Positions 7,637 through 15,388 of a stretch of 64,000 bases of DNA are shown piece by piece. The notes under the pieces were generated by a model. The model was not told the DNA's origin and did no database searches. It worked only from the letters and a program-made list of their open reading frames with translations. The stretch is taken from the NCBI GenBank assembly GCA_963665555.2, contig OY762308.1, positions 496,001-560,000 on the forward strand, written 5' to 3'. Source of the stretch: CAXXXW01 sp963665555 (GTDB taxonomy: Bacteria; Pseudomonadota; Alphaproteobacteria; Thalassobaculales; Thalassobaculaceae). A program made the position numbers and the translations under genes. Each line of letters begins with the position of its first letter. Position 1 is the first letter of the stretch.

Positions 7637-8884
7637 ATGCAATACGTCCAGCCCGCGATCGGCCTCGCCGCGCTGCTGGCGGTCGCCTGGGCGCTGAGCG
7701 AGGACCGGCGGCGCTTCTCCTGGCGCTTCGCGGCGGCGGGCGTCGCGGTCCAGCTGGCGCTGGCGGCGCTGGCCCTGCATGTGCCGATCCTGCGCGACGC
7801 GATCCAGTCGGTGAACGGCGTGGTGCTCGCGCTCGCGGACGCGACGAAGGCCGGGACCTCCTTCGTGTTCGGCTATCTCGGCGGCGGCGCGCTGCCCTTC
7901 GAGGAGCCGTATCCGGGGGCGGCCTTCCTGTTCGCCTTCCAGGCGCTGCCGCTGATCCTGGTGGTCTCGGCGCTGTCGGCGATGCTGTGGCACTGGGGCG
8001 TGCTGCCGCGGGTCATCCAGGGCCTGGCCTGGGGGCTGCGCCGCTCGCTCGGCGTCGGCGGGCCGGTCGGGCTGGGGGCGGCGGCGAACATCCTGATCGG
8101 CATGGTCGAGGCGGCGCTGCTGATCCGGCCGCACATGGCGACGATGAGCCGGTCCGACCTGTTCGCGATCATGACCTGCGGGCTGACCACCATCGCCGGC
8201 ACGGTGCTGGTGCTCTACGCCGCGATCCTGGGCGACGCCATTCCCGGCGTGGCGGGGCACCTGGTCGTCGCCTCGCTGATCAGCGCGCCGGCCGCGCTGG
8301 TCGTGGCGCGGATCATGGTCCCGGCGGCGGAGGGGGAATCGGCCGAGGCCGGGGCGTTTCCCGAAAGCCGGTACGCCGGAACGATGGACGCCATCGTCGA
8401 GGGCACCTCGCAAGGGCTGCGCCTGCTGCTCAACATTATCGCCACGCTGGTGGTGTTCATCGCGCTGGTGGCGCTGGCGAACCAGGTGCTGGGGCTGCTG
8501 CCGGACGTCGCCGGCGCGCCCCTGACGCTGGAGCGGCTGCTCGGCTGGGCGCTGGCGCCGCTGGCCTGGGCGATCGGCGTGCCCTGGGCCGAGGCGGCCG
8601 TGGCCGGCGGGCTGATCGGCGTGAAGATCGTGCTGAACGAGTTCGTCGCCTACCTGCAACTGGCGGGGACGCCGGCCGACGCGCTGTCGGAGCGCAGCCG
8701 CACGATCCTGCTCTACGCGCTGTGCAGCTTCGCCAATTTCGGCAGCGTCGGCATCACCGTCGCCGGCTTCGCCGCCATGGCGCCGGAGCGCCGGGGGGAG
8801 GTCGTCGCGCTGGGCATGAAGTCCCTGGTGGCCGGGACGATCGCCACCTCGATGACGGGCGCCGCGGTGGCGCTGTTGATCTGA
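7637..8884 (+). CDS. Concentrative nucleoside transporter (CNT/NupC family)
   Basis: A 415-residue inner-membrane protein with about nine to ten helices. CNT hallmarks include GLGAAANILIGMVEAALLIRP in the core (the family's EA-containing segment), ATMSRSDLFAIMTCGLTTIAG, and a C-terminal CSFANFGSVGI motif. CNT proteins import nucleosides by H+ or Na+ symport. Start ATG 7637 follows AGGAGAGGACGG. Placement between an amidase and a MaoC/CitE pair is not the usual nucleoside-salvage context, so a related substrate feeding this operon is possible; that is inference. Confidence 0.88.
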   Translation: MQYVQPAIGLAALLAVAWALSEDRRRFSWRFAAAGVAVQLALAALALHVPILRDAIQSVNGVVLALADATKAGTSFVFGYLGGGALPFEEPYPGAAFLFAFQALPLILVVSALSAMLWHWGVLPRVIQGLAWGLRRSLGVGGPVGLGAAANILIGMVEAALLIRPHMATMSRSDLFAIMTCGLTTIAGTVLVLYAAILGDAIPGVAGHLVVASLISAPAALVVARIMVPAAEGESAEAGAFPESRYAGTMDAIVEGTSQGLRLLLNIIATLVVFIALVALANQVLGLLPDVAGAPLTLERLLGWALAPLAWAIGVPWAEAAVAGGLIGVKIVLNEFVAYLQLAGTPADALSERSRTILLYALCSFANFGSVGITVAGFAAMAPERRGEVVALGMKSLVAGTIATSMTGAAVALLI

Positions 8885-8902
8885 CCGCAAGGGAGGAGCC
8901 GC

Positions 8903-9361
8903 ATGGCCGGACTCTGGTTCGAGGAGTTCGAGGCCGGGATGGAGTTCCGGCACGAACTGACGCGCACGGTGACGGAGATGGACAATGTCCTGTTCTGCGC
9001 GCTGACCCACAACCCGCAGCCGCTGCATCTCGACGAGGAGTTCGCCGCCGGGACCGAGTTCGGCGCGCGGATCGTCAACAGCCTGTTCACGCTCGGCCTG
9101 GTGGTCGGCGTTTCGGTGGGCGACACCACGCTCGGCACCACCATCGCCAATCTCGGCATGACGGATGTGCGCTTCCGCCGCCCGGTGCTGCACGGCGACA
9201 CGATCCGCTCGGTCACGAAGGTGCGCGAGAAGCGGGAGTCGAAATCGCGGCCCGACGCCGGCCTCGTGACCTTCGAGCATTACGGCTACAACCAGCGCGA
9301 CGAGGAGGTGGCGTTCTGCGTGCGCGCCGCCTTCATGCGCAAGCGGCCGGCTGCGGCGTGA
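8903..9361 (+). CDS. MaoC-like (R)-hydratase, single hotdog
   Basis: A 152-residue hotdog-fold hydratase. The MaoC/(R)-hydratase motif is seen as NVLFCALTHNPQPLHLDEEF (about residues 28-47), with the Asn/Asp-His pair that activates water, and the later GMTDVRFRRPVLHGDTI strand. These enzymes add water to enoyl-CoA esters. The stop overlaps the GTG of the downstream lyase by four bases (GTGA at 9358-9361), so hydratase and lyase are probably made together, as in the mesaconyl-CoA hydratase/malyl-CoA lyase type of pairing. It has one hotdog domain only, whereas mesaconyl-CoA hydratase usually has two. Confidence 0.88.
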   Translation: MAGLWFEEFEAGMEFRHELTRTVTEMDNVLFCALTHNPQPLHLDEEFAAGTEFGARIVNSLFTLGLVVGVSVGDTTLGTTIANLGMTDVRFRRPVLHGDTIRSVTKVREKRESKSRPDAGLVTFEHYGYNQRDEEVAFCVRAAFMRKRPAAA

Positions 9362-10248
9362 TCCGCTCCTGGCTGTTCGTCCCCGGCGACTCCGAGCGCA
9401 AGCTGGACAAGGCCCGGGACAACGAGGCGGACGCCCTGATCCTCGACCTCGAGGACTCGGTCTCGAACGACCGCCAGGAGGTCGCGCGCGGCCTGGTCCG
9501 CGAATACCTCCGCGACCGGGCCGACCGTTCGCGCCAGCAACTGTGGGTGCGCGTGAACCCGCTCGACACCGACCTGGCGCTGCCCGACCTCGCCGCGGTC
9601 GTGGCGGGCGCGCCGGACGGGATCGTGCTGCCCAAGGTCTATTCCGCGCGGGACGCGAATGTGTGCGCCCACTACCTCTCGGCGCTGGAGGCGCGCGAGG
9701 GGCTGGAGATCGGATCGACGAAAATCCTGGTGGTGGCGACCGAGACGGCGGCCTCGCTGCTCAGCTTCCACACCTATCTCGACGGCGTGACGGACCGCCT
9801 GTCGGCCCTCACATGGGGGGCGGAGGACCTGTCGGCGGCGCTGGGCGCGAGCGACAACGCGAACCCCGCGACCGGCGGCTACGACGATCCCTACCTGATG
9901 GCCAAGTCCCTCTGCCTCGCCGCCGCCCGCGCGACCGGGGCGCGGCCGGTGGGCGTGGTCTACACGAGCTACCGCGACCTCGACGGGCTGGCGGCCGAGT
10001 GCCTGCGCGACCGCCGCGCCGGCTTCGTCGGCAAGATCGCCATCCATCCGGCGCAGTCGGGGCCGATCAACGACGCCTTCACGCCGTCCGGGGACGAGAT
10101 CGCCCACGCCCGCCGCGTGGTGGCGGCGTTCGAGGGCGCGCCCGGCGTCGGCGTGGTGGGGCTGGACGGCAAGATGCTCGACATGCCGCACCTGAAACAG
10201 GCGCGGAATGTGCTCGCGATGGCGGCCGCGATCGCGGCGCGGGCATAA
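9358..10248 (+). CDS. CoA ester lyase (CitE/malyl-CoA lyase-like)
   Basis: A 296-residue TIM-barrel lyase opening with the family's IRSWLFVPGDSERKLDKA, where the Arg and Lys bind substrate. DALILDLEDSV (residues about 26-36) carries the acidic ligand, ILVVATETAASLL the second Glu, and LTWGAEDLSAALGA the central loop. C-terminal GKIAIHPAQSGPIN is also diagnostic. It should cleave a beta-hydroxyacyl-CoA (malyl-, methylmalyl- or citramalyl-CoA) to acetyl- or propionyl-CoA plus a 2-oxo acid. GTG at 9358 is chosen because it restores the complete N-terminus and overlaps the maoC stop. With the hydratase it would convert an unsaturated CoA ester to central metabolites. Confidence 0.9.
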   Translation: MIRSWLFVPGDSERKLDKARDNEADALILDLEDSVSNDRQEVARGLVREYLRDRADRSRQQLWVRVNPLDTDLALPDLAAVVAGAPDGIVLPKVYSARDANVCAHYLSALEAREGLEIGSTKILVVATETAASLLSFHTYLDGVTDRLSALTWGAEDLSAALGASDNANPATGGYDDPYLMAKSLCLAAARATGARPVGVVYTSYRDLDGLAAECLRDRRAGFVGKIAIHPAQSGPINDAFTPSGDEIAHARRVVAAFEGAPGVGVVGLDGKMLDMPHLKQARNVLAMAAAIAARA

Positions 10249-10665
10249 ACGCCGCCGTCCCGCATGTCCCGAACGCGAACAGGGGGTTGACGCCGCCCCC
10301 CGCGGCCATGGCATGATTCGCGCACGAAGACCCGACCCGGCCTCCCAGGAGGCCACCGCTCGCGCCGGGGCGCGCGGCCGAGAAGGGGAAAACCCCCGCC
10401 AACACGGCCCGCGCGCCCCGGACGGCGCGCCGCGAGGCGTCGCGAGGGGTCTTCGGTCCCCAATCCGGCGTCGGCGGGCCGGCGGAGCGTTCCGGCCCCG
10501 GCCGGGACCGCCTTCGGCCGCCCCCGCTCGCCCCGCCCCCGCTTCGATTCGCGCGCGGGCGTCCCGAATCTCCGTGGCGGCGCGGCGGCGGCAATGTTAT
10601 CGTGCGGTTTAGCCGGCCAAGCGGCCGTATGCGCCGAGGCGATTGTCTCTCCGACGGAGGGCATC
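10249..10665. other. Intergenic stretch, no gene supported
   Basis: About 417 bases between the CitE-like gene and the 28-residue ORF. The reading frames crossing it have no recognisable protein features, and I see no tRNA, clear terminator with a T-run, or tandem repeats. A TTGACG at 10287-10292 has no well-spaced -10 box. The part from about 10600 to 10665 is slightly AT-richer and probably holds the leader of the small ORF. Confidence 0.5.
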
Positions 10666-10752
10666 ATGAAGCTTTACGATATGGGAACGGCCATGATGGC
10701 TGGGGTCGGCGTGGCCGCGGTCGCGGCGGTGTTTCTTGCGTGGCTATTCTGA
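10666..10752 (+). CDS. 28-residue single-pass membrane peptide
   Basis: A tiny ORF starting MKLYDMGTAMM, followed by an uninterrupted hydrophobic stretch rich in Ala, Val and Gly (about residues 9-28) and ending AWLF. It is preceded by an ideal Shine-Dalgarno (CGGAGGGCATC then ATG). Composition and layout fit a small bacterial membrane peptide of the kind that modulates larger membrane proteins or respiratory complexes. It converges on, and overlaps by nine bases, the stop of the channel gene at 10744. No family is recognised and expression is unproven. Support is the ribosome binding site, the clean helix, and its position after a 417-base gene-free gap. Confidence 0.45.
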   Translation: MKLYDMGTAMMAGVGVAAVAAVFLAWLF

Positions 10753-11337
10753 TCGGTCTCGTCCGGACGAGGCCGCGTTTGCCAAGAGGCCGACCAGCAA
10801 GCCGAGGAACACGTACCCATAGAGCGCTTCCAACGCCGCCGCGATCCTGTAGGGCGCCTCCGGGCGAATGTCGCCGTAGCCCAGCGTGGTGAAGGTTAGG
10901 ACGCTGAAATACATCGCGTCCCGGACGGTCGGCGTTTCCCGCGTTCCGTTGTCGGACATCGGCATGACAAGGGCGCTTTCGCAACGGGCGCCGTTTTCCT
11001 CGCAGAGGCCGTTCTTGTAATAGAGGGCGGCATGGGCGGAGATGGCGGTGAACGCCCCGACGCCCAGGATAAAGGCCAGCCTGCCGAAACCCAAATTGCC
11101 GCCCGCCGCGAACCCGATGGAGGTGAGGCCGTAAGCCGCCGGCAAGAGCAGCACGATGTGGATGAACAGAATGTGAAGATCGCCGGCAAAAAAACCCTCC
11201 CGAAGATCGCCCGCGAAAAAACCCCCTCCAATGGCCGCCATGGCCATGGCGAAAGTCGATCCGATACGGATGGCCGCTTTCCACCCGTCTGGCATGGCGT
11301 TCCAGCGACGCCAAAGATCTAGGAGCGCCTTCCTCAC
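10744..11337 (-). CDS. Potassium-channel-like membrane protein (Ion_trans_2)
   Basis: A 197-residue protein with two or three N-terminal helices and a C-terminal pore module. FSVLTFTTLGYGDIRPEAP (about residues 140-160) contains the K+-channel selectivity filter TxGYGD, followed by an inner helix (LEALYGYVFLGLLVGLLA). No RCK/TrkA-N domain is present, so it would be an ungated or voltage-insensitive type. GTG at 11337 is chosen over the ATG 15 codons later because GGAGGA lies about ten bases ahead of the GTG. Two similar GGFFAGDLREG and EGFFAGDLH segments abut near residue 35, suggesting a small internal duplication. Confidence 0.8.
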   Translation of the reverse strand: MRKALLDLWRRWNAMPDGWKAAIRIGSTFAMAMAAIGGGFFAGDLREGFFAGDLHILFIHIVLLLPAAYGLTSIGFAAGGNLGFGRLAFILGVGAFTAISAHAALYYKNGLCEENGARCESALVMPMSDNGTRETPTVRDAMYFSVLTFTTLGYGDIRPEAPYRIAAALEALYGYVFLGLLVGLLANAASSGRDRSE

Positions 11338-11375
11338 GCCGCCGCTTTCCTCCGCCCCCGCGGTCCCCCGCGCGC

Positions 11376-12281
11376 CTATTCGGCGGCGCGGAGCTCCTCG
11401 TCCTCCTCCTGCTGGGCGGCGAAGATGGAGGTGTAGCCGCCGGACCAGTCGGGCGGCAGTTCGCAGCGTTCGGCGTCGAACTCGGCCCAGCGGCCCTTCT
11501 CGCCCCGCACCGCCGTCAGCGCCTGCGCGCAGGGCGAGGGATGCGCCGTGACGGTCAGCGCGTCGGCGGCCGAATAGGCGTTGATCAGCAGCGGGCGCAT
11601 CCGGGCCGAATCGTTCGGCATCGAGGCGTGGACGGTGCGGCAGTGGTGGACCGTGATCGTCCCCGCCCCGCCCTTCATCCACCCCGCCGTCTCGACCGGC
11701 AGCCCGGCCGCGTCGGCGTCGCGCAGCGCGCCGGCCCATTCGCCGCGCTCGTTGTAATGCGTGTAGATCGGGCCGCGATGGCTTCCCGGAATCGCGCCCA
11801 TCGGCCCCATCTCGTCGTCGACGTCGTTCATGTAGAGGCCGATCGCCAGCACCGAGTAGTTGGTGTGGGGGTAGAAGGGGATGTCCTGGTGCCACTTCAC
11901 CTCCTCCCCGCCGCCGGACCATTTGAAGTTCAGCTTCGAGTGGTGGAACACCACGTCCGGCCCCAGCAGGTCCTCGGCCACGTCGACGATGGGGCCCCGG
12001 CTGGCGAACTCCCAATAGGTCTCGTGGTGCGCGACCGGCGCGGTGAGGCGGCGCAGGCGCGGGTTGTCGGCCGAGTGGCTGGCCTCCAGGTCGAATTTCG
12101 AGTCGGACTTCGCGTAGCCCCGGCTCTCGTCGATGAAGCCGTTCGTGGCGTCCCAGAGCCGGTCGAGCCAGTCGCGGCCGACGAAGCCCTCGAGCACGAT
12201 GTAGCCGTCGCGGAAATACGCCTCGCGCTGCGCGCGCGAGAGGACTTTCGCGGGTCGGGACAGGATTTTCTCGGTTTGCAT
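11376..12281 (-). CDS. Phytanoyl-CoA dioxygenase (PhyH) family protein
   Basis: A 301-residue non-haem iron/2-oxoglutarate dioxygenase. The N-terminal YFRDGYIVLEGFVG segment is typical of PhyH proteins. The iron triad is visible as KWHQDIPFYPH (His-x-Asp) and a distal His in TVHHCRTVHASMPN, with the 2OG-binding Arg shortly after (SARMRPLLI). PhyH relatives hydroxylate lipids or small metabolites, and the substrate here is unknown. The ATG at 12281 has GGGAGG upstream. The gene stands alone, transcribed away from the RTX gene. A Glu-rich tail (EEDEELRAAE) closes the protein. Confidence 0.87.
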   Translation of the reverse strand: MQTEKILSRPAKVLSRAQREAYFRDGYIVLEGFVGRDWLDRLWDATNGFIDESRGYAKSDSKFDLEASHSADNPRLRRLTAPVAHHETYWEFASRGPIVDVAEDLLGPDVVFHHSKLNFKWSGGGEEVKWHQDIPFYPHTNYSVLAIGLYMNDVDDEMGPMGAIPGSHRGPIYTHYNERGEWAGALRDADAAGLPVETAGWMKGGAGTITVHHCRTVHASMPNDSARMRPLLINAYSAADALTVTAHPSPCAQALTAVRGEKGRWAEFDAERCELPPDWSGGYTSIFAAQQEEDEELRAAE

Positions 12282-12769
12282 CGGGGCCTCCCGCCGGATG
12301 TCTTCCGCGTCGCGCGGTTCGGTCCGCCACCATAGCGCAAACCCGGCCGGGCGCGAAGGGCCGCGGGCGCGAATCGGCCCGCCAAAGCGTCGCGCGGCGC
12401 GGGCAAGGCGTCCCGCGCGGCGGCGGCCCGGCGGTTCCCGGAGGCGTCGCCGCGCGACCGTCCGCGCCGCCGGCGGGCGCGTCGTTTCCGGGCGCCAGCG
12501 TATGTGCGTGCTTGTCGCCGGGCGCCTTTCCGCGCCGCGACTTCGCGCATAATTTCGACTTATATTTCGACAATAGGACGGTCGGAGATTCGATCCGGTT
12601 TCCATTTTCCACTATAACTTGCGAACCGGAGACAAGCACGGTCGCGGCGGAATCTCTTCGGGAAAAATACTTGACGGCCTTGGGCGCCCGTCCGCTATGC
12701 CCGCTTGCGCGGCCGCCGGCTCCCGGTCCGGCGGCCGGCGACGGCAATGGAGCGGAGCGGAGCGCGACG
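12282..12769. other. Divergent intergenic region with AT-rich regulatory patch
   Basis: About 488 bases between the PhyH gene (minus) and the RTX gene (plus). Bases 12545-12630 are markedly AT-rich for this genome and contain the direct repeat TTTCGAC at 12553-12559 and 12565-12571, 12 bases apart, which may be a regulator site. A possible sigma-70 promoter for the RTX gene is TTGACG (12671-12676) with TATGCC (12696-12701), spaced 19 bases, longer than ideal. An open frame runs through this stretch into the RTX gene, but its translation is not protein-like. No RNA gene was seen. Confidence 0.5.
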
Positions 12770-14335
12770 ATGGCGGATCGAACCTGGACCGGCGGCGACG
12801 GCGACGACCGGCTCGCCGCCAACGCCGACGCCTATGGGGGCGACGACACGCTGTTCGGCCTGGGCGGCGACGATGTGCTGTTCGGCGGCCGGGGCGACGA
12901 CGCCATCCACGGCGGGGACGGCGACGATTCCCTGTTCGGCGGGCAGTCCGACGCGGGCGGCGCCGCCAGGTCCGGGAGCGAGCGCGGCGACGACACGCTT
13001 TCCGGCGGCGACGGCGCGGACGCCCTCGACGGAATGCCCGGCGACGACATCCTCTACGGCAACCGCGACGAGGACACGCTGCGGGGCGGCGACGGGGACG
13101 ACACGCTCTACGGCGGCAAGGACAACGACGCGCTATCGGGCGGCGGCGGCGACGACATCCTTTACGGCAACCGCCGCGACGACCTGCTGGCCGGCGGCGC
13201 GGGCGCGGACGCGCTCTACGGCGGCAAGGGCGACGACACGCTTTCGGGCGGCGGCGGGCGCGACCGCCTCCTCGGCAACAAGGGCGCGGACGCGCTGTCC
13301 GGCGAGGGCGAGGCGGACACGCTTTACGGCGGCGACGGCGACGACACGCTCGCCGGCGGAACCGGGCACGACGACCTTTACGGCGGCGACGGCGTGGACA
13401 GCCTGCTCGGCGGCGACGGCGACGACATCCTCTACGGCAACGCGGGCGCCGACCTGCTCGATGGCGGCGACGGCATGGACACGCTTTACGGCGGGCAGGG
13501 CGACGACATGGCGCTCGACCCGGCGCGGCGGCTGCCCCATCCGACCGGCTCCGGCCTGAAGGGCGGGGCGGGCAACGACCTCATCGTCGGCAACGCCGGG
13601 AACGACTGGCTCGAAGGCGGCGCGGGCGACGACGCGCTCCACGGCGACGAGGACGACGACATCCTCGACGGCGGCGCGGGAAACGACGCGCTCCATGGCG
13701 GCGACGGCGCGGACACGCTCTCCGGCGGCGGGGGCGACGACACGCTTTACGGCGGGTACGGCGCCGACGCGCTTTCCGGCGGCGCGGGCAACGACGTTCT
13801 CGACGGCGGGTACGGCAAGGACAGCCTCCTCGGCGGCGACGGCGAGGACACGCTGCGCGGCGGCGGCGACGGCGACACGCTGGACGGCGGCACGGGCGAC
13901 GACCTGCTGTCGGGCGGGGCCGGGGACGACCTCCTTTCCGGCGGCGACGGGGCCGACACGCTCGAAGGCGGCGACGGCGCCGACACCATCGATCCCGGCG
14001 CGGAAAGCGCGACGGTGGCGGGCGGCGACGGAGACGATGTTTTCGTCTTCGATTTCAGGACGGATGGACACAAACTCGCCAACGACGACGCGATCCTCGT
14101 GGAGGATTTCGAGTCGGGCAAGGACAAAGTCGATATCCACCTCCCCACCGACGGTAGCTACACCCTGTCGGAAGACACCGCGAACCAGGGCGCCGATGTC
14201 GTTGTGTCGCTAACCGTTGGGAGCGACACGGTGGAGATCACCCTCGTCGGCGTGAAAGCCTCGCAGATCGACTCCGACGATGCCGGCGGCACGCTCGAAC
14301 AGAGCGAAATCGAGGCCTTCCTCGGCGTCTCGTAG
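12770..14335 (+). CDS. RTX calcium-binding repeat protein, probable type I secretion substrate
   Basis: A 521-residue acidic protein almost wholly built of GGxGxDxLx nonapeptides (about residues 8-410), which fold into a Ca2+-binding parallel beta-roll outside the cell. The final roughly 100 residues (from DVFVFDF) resemble serralysin-type C-terminal caps: FESGKDKVDI, then a short strand-rich tail ending in a hydrophobic FLGVS. That layout, with no N-terminal signal peptide, fits type I secretion. No enzymatic domain precedes the repeats. One repeat block is interrupted near residues 245-262 by a non-repeat insert (MALDPARRLPHPTG). Secretion genes are not in the window. The start is uncertain; ATG 12770 is the first after the promoter-like region. 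Confidence 0.82.
   Translation: MADRTWTGGDGDDRLAANADAYGGDDTLFGLGGDDVLFGGRGDDAIHGGDGDDSLFGGQSDAGGAARSGSERGDDTLSGGDGADALDGMPGDDILYGNRDEDTLRGGDGDDTLYGGKDNDALSGGGGDDILYGNRRDDLLAGGAGADALYGGKGDDTLSGGGGRDRLLGNKGADALSGEGEADTLYGGDGDDTLAGGTGHDDLYGGDGVDSLLGGDGDDILYGNAGADLLDGGDGMDTLYGGQGDDMALDPARRLPHPTGSGLKGGAGNDLIVGNAGNDWLEGGAGDDALHGDEDDDILDGGAGNDALHGGDGADTLSGGGGDDTLYGGYGADALSGGAGNDVLDGGYGKDSLLGGDGEDTLRGGGDGDTLDGGTGDDLLSGGAGDDLLSGGDGADTLEGGDGADTIDPGAESATVAGGDGDDVFVFDFRTDGHKLANDDAILVEDFESGKDKVDIHLPTDGSYTLSEDTANQGADVVVSLTVGSDTVEITLVGVKASQIDSDDAGGTLEQSEIEAFLGVS
12791..13999 (+). repeat. Coding tandem repeats (27-base units) of the RTX protein
   Basis: The nonapeptide repeats are visible in DNA as degenerate 27-base units built around ggcggcgacggcgac and gacacgct. 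Units such as the one encoding DDILYGN recur almost identically at several places, making this segment prone to slippage, recombination and mis-assembly. Repeat number is therefore likely to vary between strains. Confidence 0.8.
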
Positions 14336-14360
14336 CGCGCGCGTCCCTTCGCCGCGCCCC

Positions 14361-14389
14361 TTGCCCGCCGCGCGCGAAGCCGGTATAAG
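14361..14389 (+). promoter_or_regulatory. Promoter of tRNA-Pro
   Basis: TTGCCC at 14361-14366 and TATAAG at 14384-14389 are separated by exactly 17 bases. Transcription would begin about six bases before the tRNA at 14402. Position and spacing fit a sigma-70 promoter for a stand-alone tRNA gene. Confidence 0.65.
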
Positions 14390-14401
14390 CCCCGCGACGG
14401 T

Positions 14402-14478
14402 CGGGGAGTAGCTCAGCCTGGTAGAGCACTGTCTTCGGGAGGCAGGGGCCGGAGGTTCGAATCCTCTCTCCCCGACCA
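14402..14478 (+). tRNA. tRNA-Pro(CGG)
   Basis: A 77-base cloverleaf including encoded CCA. The acceptor stem CGGGGAG pairs with CTCCCCG. The D-arm carries AGCCTGGTAGAGC, and the anticodon loop TTCGGGA is closed by CTGTC/GGCAG, giving anticodon CGG. The T-arm is GGAGG-TTCGAAT-CCTCT. The discriminator base is A followed by CCA (14476-14478). No integrase or att-like duplication of its 3' end was noticed nearby. Confidence 0.95.
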
Positions 14479-14521
14479 GCCGCCGCCCGCGCGCCGCGCA
14501 ACGGCGGAGGCGGCGCCGGCC

Positions 14522-15388
14522 TCAGCCCTCGCCGGCGTCCATCGGGCGGTTCGCGGTCCAGTCCCAGGTCCCGGCGTCGCGCTCGGCGACCGCGCGTTTC
14601 CAGCCCACCGCCTCGGCGCGCGCCTTGAAGGCCATGCCCTCCGGCGAGTGGCGCGCGATCCCGTCGAACAGCGTGGCGAGGCGCTGCGTCCCGGCCAGCC
14701 CGGCCGCCTCCACGGCCTGGTTGACCGTCGTCTTGTGCATCGCCAGCTGGTTGACCGGCACGCCCGCGATCCGGGCCGCCAGCGCGTCGGCCTCGGCGTC
14801 GAGCCGGCCGGCCGGGACCGCCTTCAGCACCAGACCCATCTCCGCCGCCTCGCGCCCCGAAACCGTGTCCCCGGTCAGCAGCATCCGCTTCGCCTTCTCC
14901 GGCCCCAGTCGGTACACCCACATCGCCGTCGTCGGGCAGCCCCAGACCCGCGCCGGCATGTAGCCGATGCGCGCGTCCTCCGCCATCAGCACCAGGTCGG
15001 CGCACAGCGCGATGTCGGAGCCGCCGGCGACCGCCGCGCCGTGGACCTTGCAGACCACCGGCTTCATCGCGCGCCACAGCGACATGAACCGCTCCGTGAT
15101 CCGCCGCATCAGGGCGAAGTCGCGCATCGGGTCCCAGGGCATGTCCTGGATGACGGGTTCGCCGCCGCCCGCGCCCTCGGCGTAGCGCGAGAGGTCGTAG
15201 CCGGCGCAGAACGCGCGCCCGGCCCCGGACAGCACCATCGCGTGGACGGCCGGATCCGCGTCCGCCCGCTCGACCGCCGCCTCCAGTTCGCCGGGCATGT
15301 CGTCGTCGATGGCGTTCAGGACCTCCGGCCGGTTCAGGGTGATCCGGGCGATCCGCCCGTCGCGCTCGTACAGGACCTTCGCCGTCAT
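14522..15388 (-). CDS. Enoyl-CoA hydratase/isomerase (crotonase) family protein
   Basis: A 288-residue crotonase. The N-terminal ITLNRPEVLNAID, the first oxyanion-hole segment GAGRAFCAGYDLS (about residues 55-67) and the second, KVHGAAVAGGSDIALCADLVL (about 115-135), are all present. Its start overlaps the stop of the upstream hydantoinase by four bases (ATGA, 15385-15388), so the two are translationally coupled. That suggests it processes the product of the ring-opening enzyme after CoA activation; this is inference. GGGAGGAG lies before the ATG. The usual catalytic Glu at the 144-equivalent is not obvious, so isomerase, hydrolase or hydratase activity cannot be separated. Confidence 0.9.
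   Translation of the reverse strand: MTAKVLYERDGRIARITLNRPEVLNAIDDDMPGELEAAVERADADPAVHAMVLSGAGRAFCAGYDLSRYAEGAGGGEPVIQDMPWDPMRDFALMRRITERFMSLWRAMKPVVCKVHGAAVAGGSDIALCADLVLMAEDARIGYMPARVWGCPTTAMWVYRLGPEKAKRMLLTGDTVSGREAAEMGLVLKAVPAGRLDAEADALAARIAGVPVNQLAMHKTTVNQAVEAAGLAGTQRLATLFDGIARHSPEGMAFKARAEAVGWKRAVAERDAGTWDWTANRPMDAGEG

Noticed and set aside
10208..10612. 135-codon frame between the CitE-like gene and the small peptide
   Set aside because: Arg/Pro/Ala-rich translation without domains or ribosome binding site; likely spurious.
12791..13999. CRISPR array, suggested by regular repeats
   Set aside because: The 27-base units are coding, degenerate and in one frame (GGxGxDxLx). No conserved repeat/unique spacer pattern and no cas genes.
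13133..14140. Minus-strand frame opposite the RTX repeats
   Set aside because: It is the antisense of the glycine/aspartate repeat coding DNA, so periodicity is inherited; no independent protein features.
14402..14478. tRNA-Pro as integration site of a genomic island
   Set aside because: No integrase and no duplicated 3' tRNA end were found in the flanking DNA.
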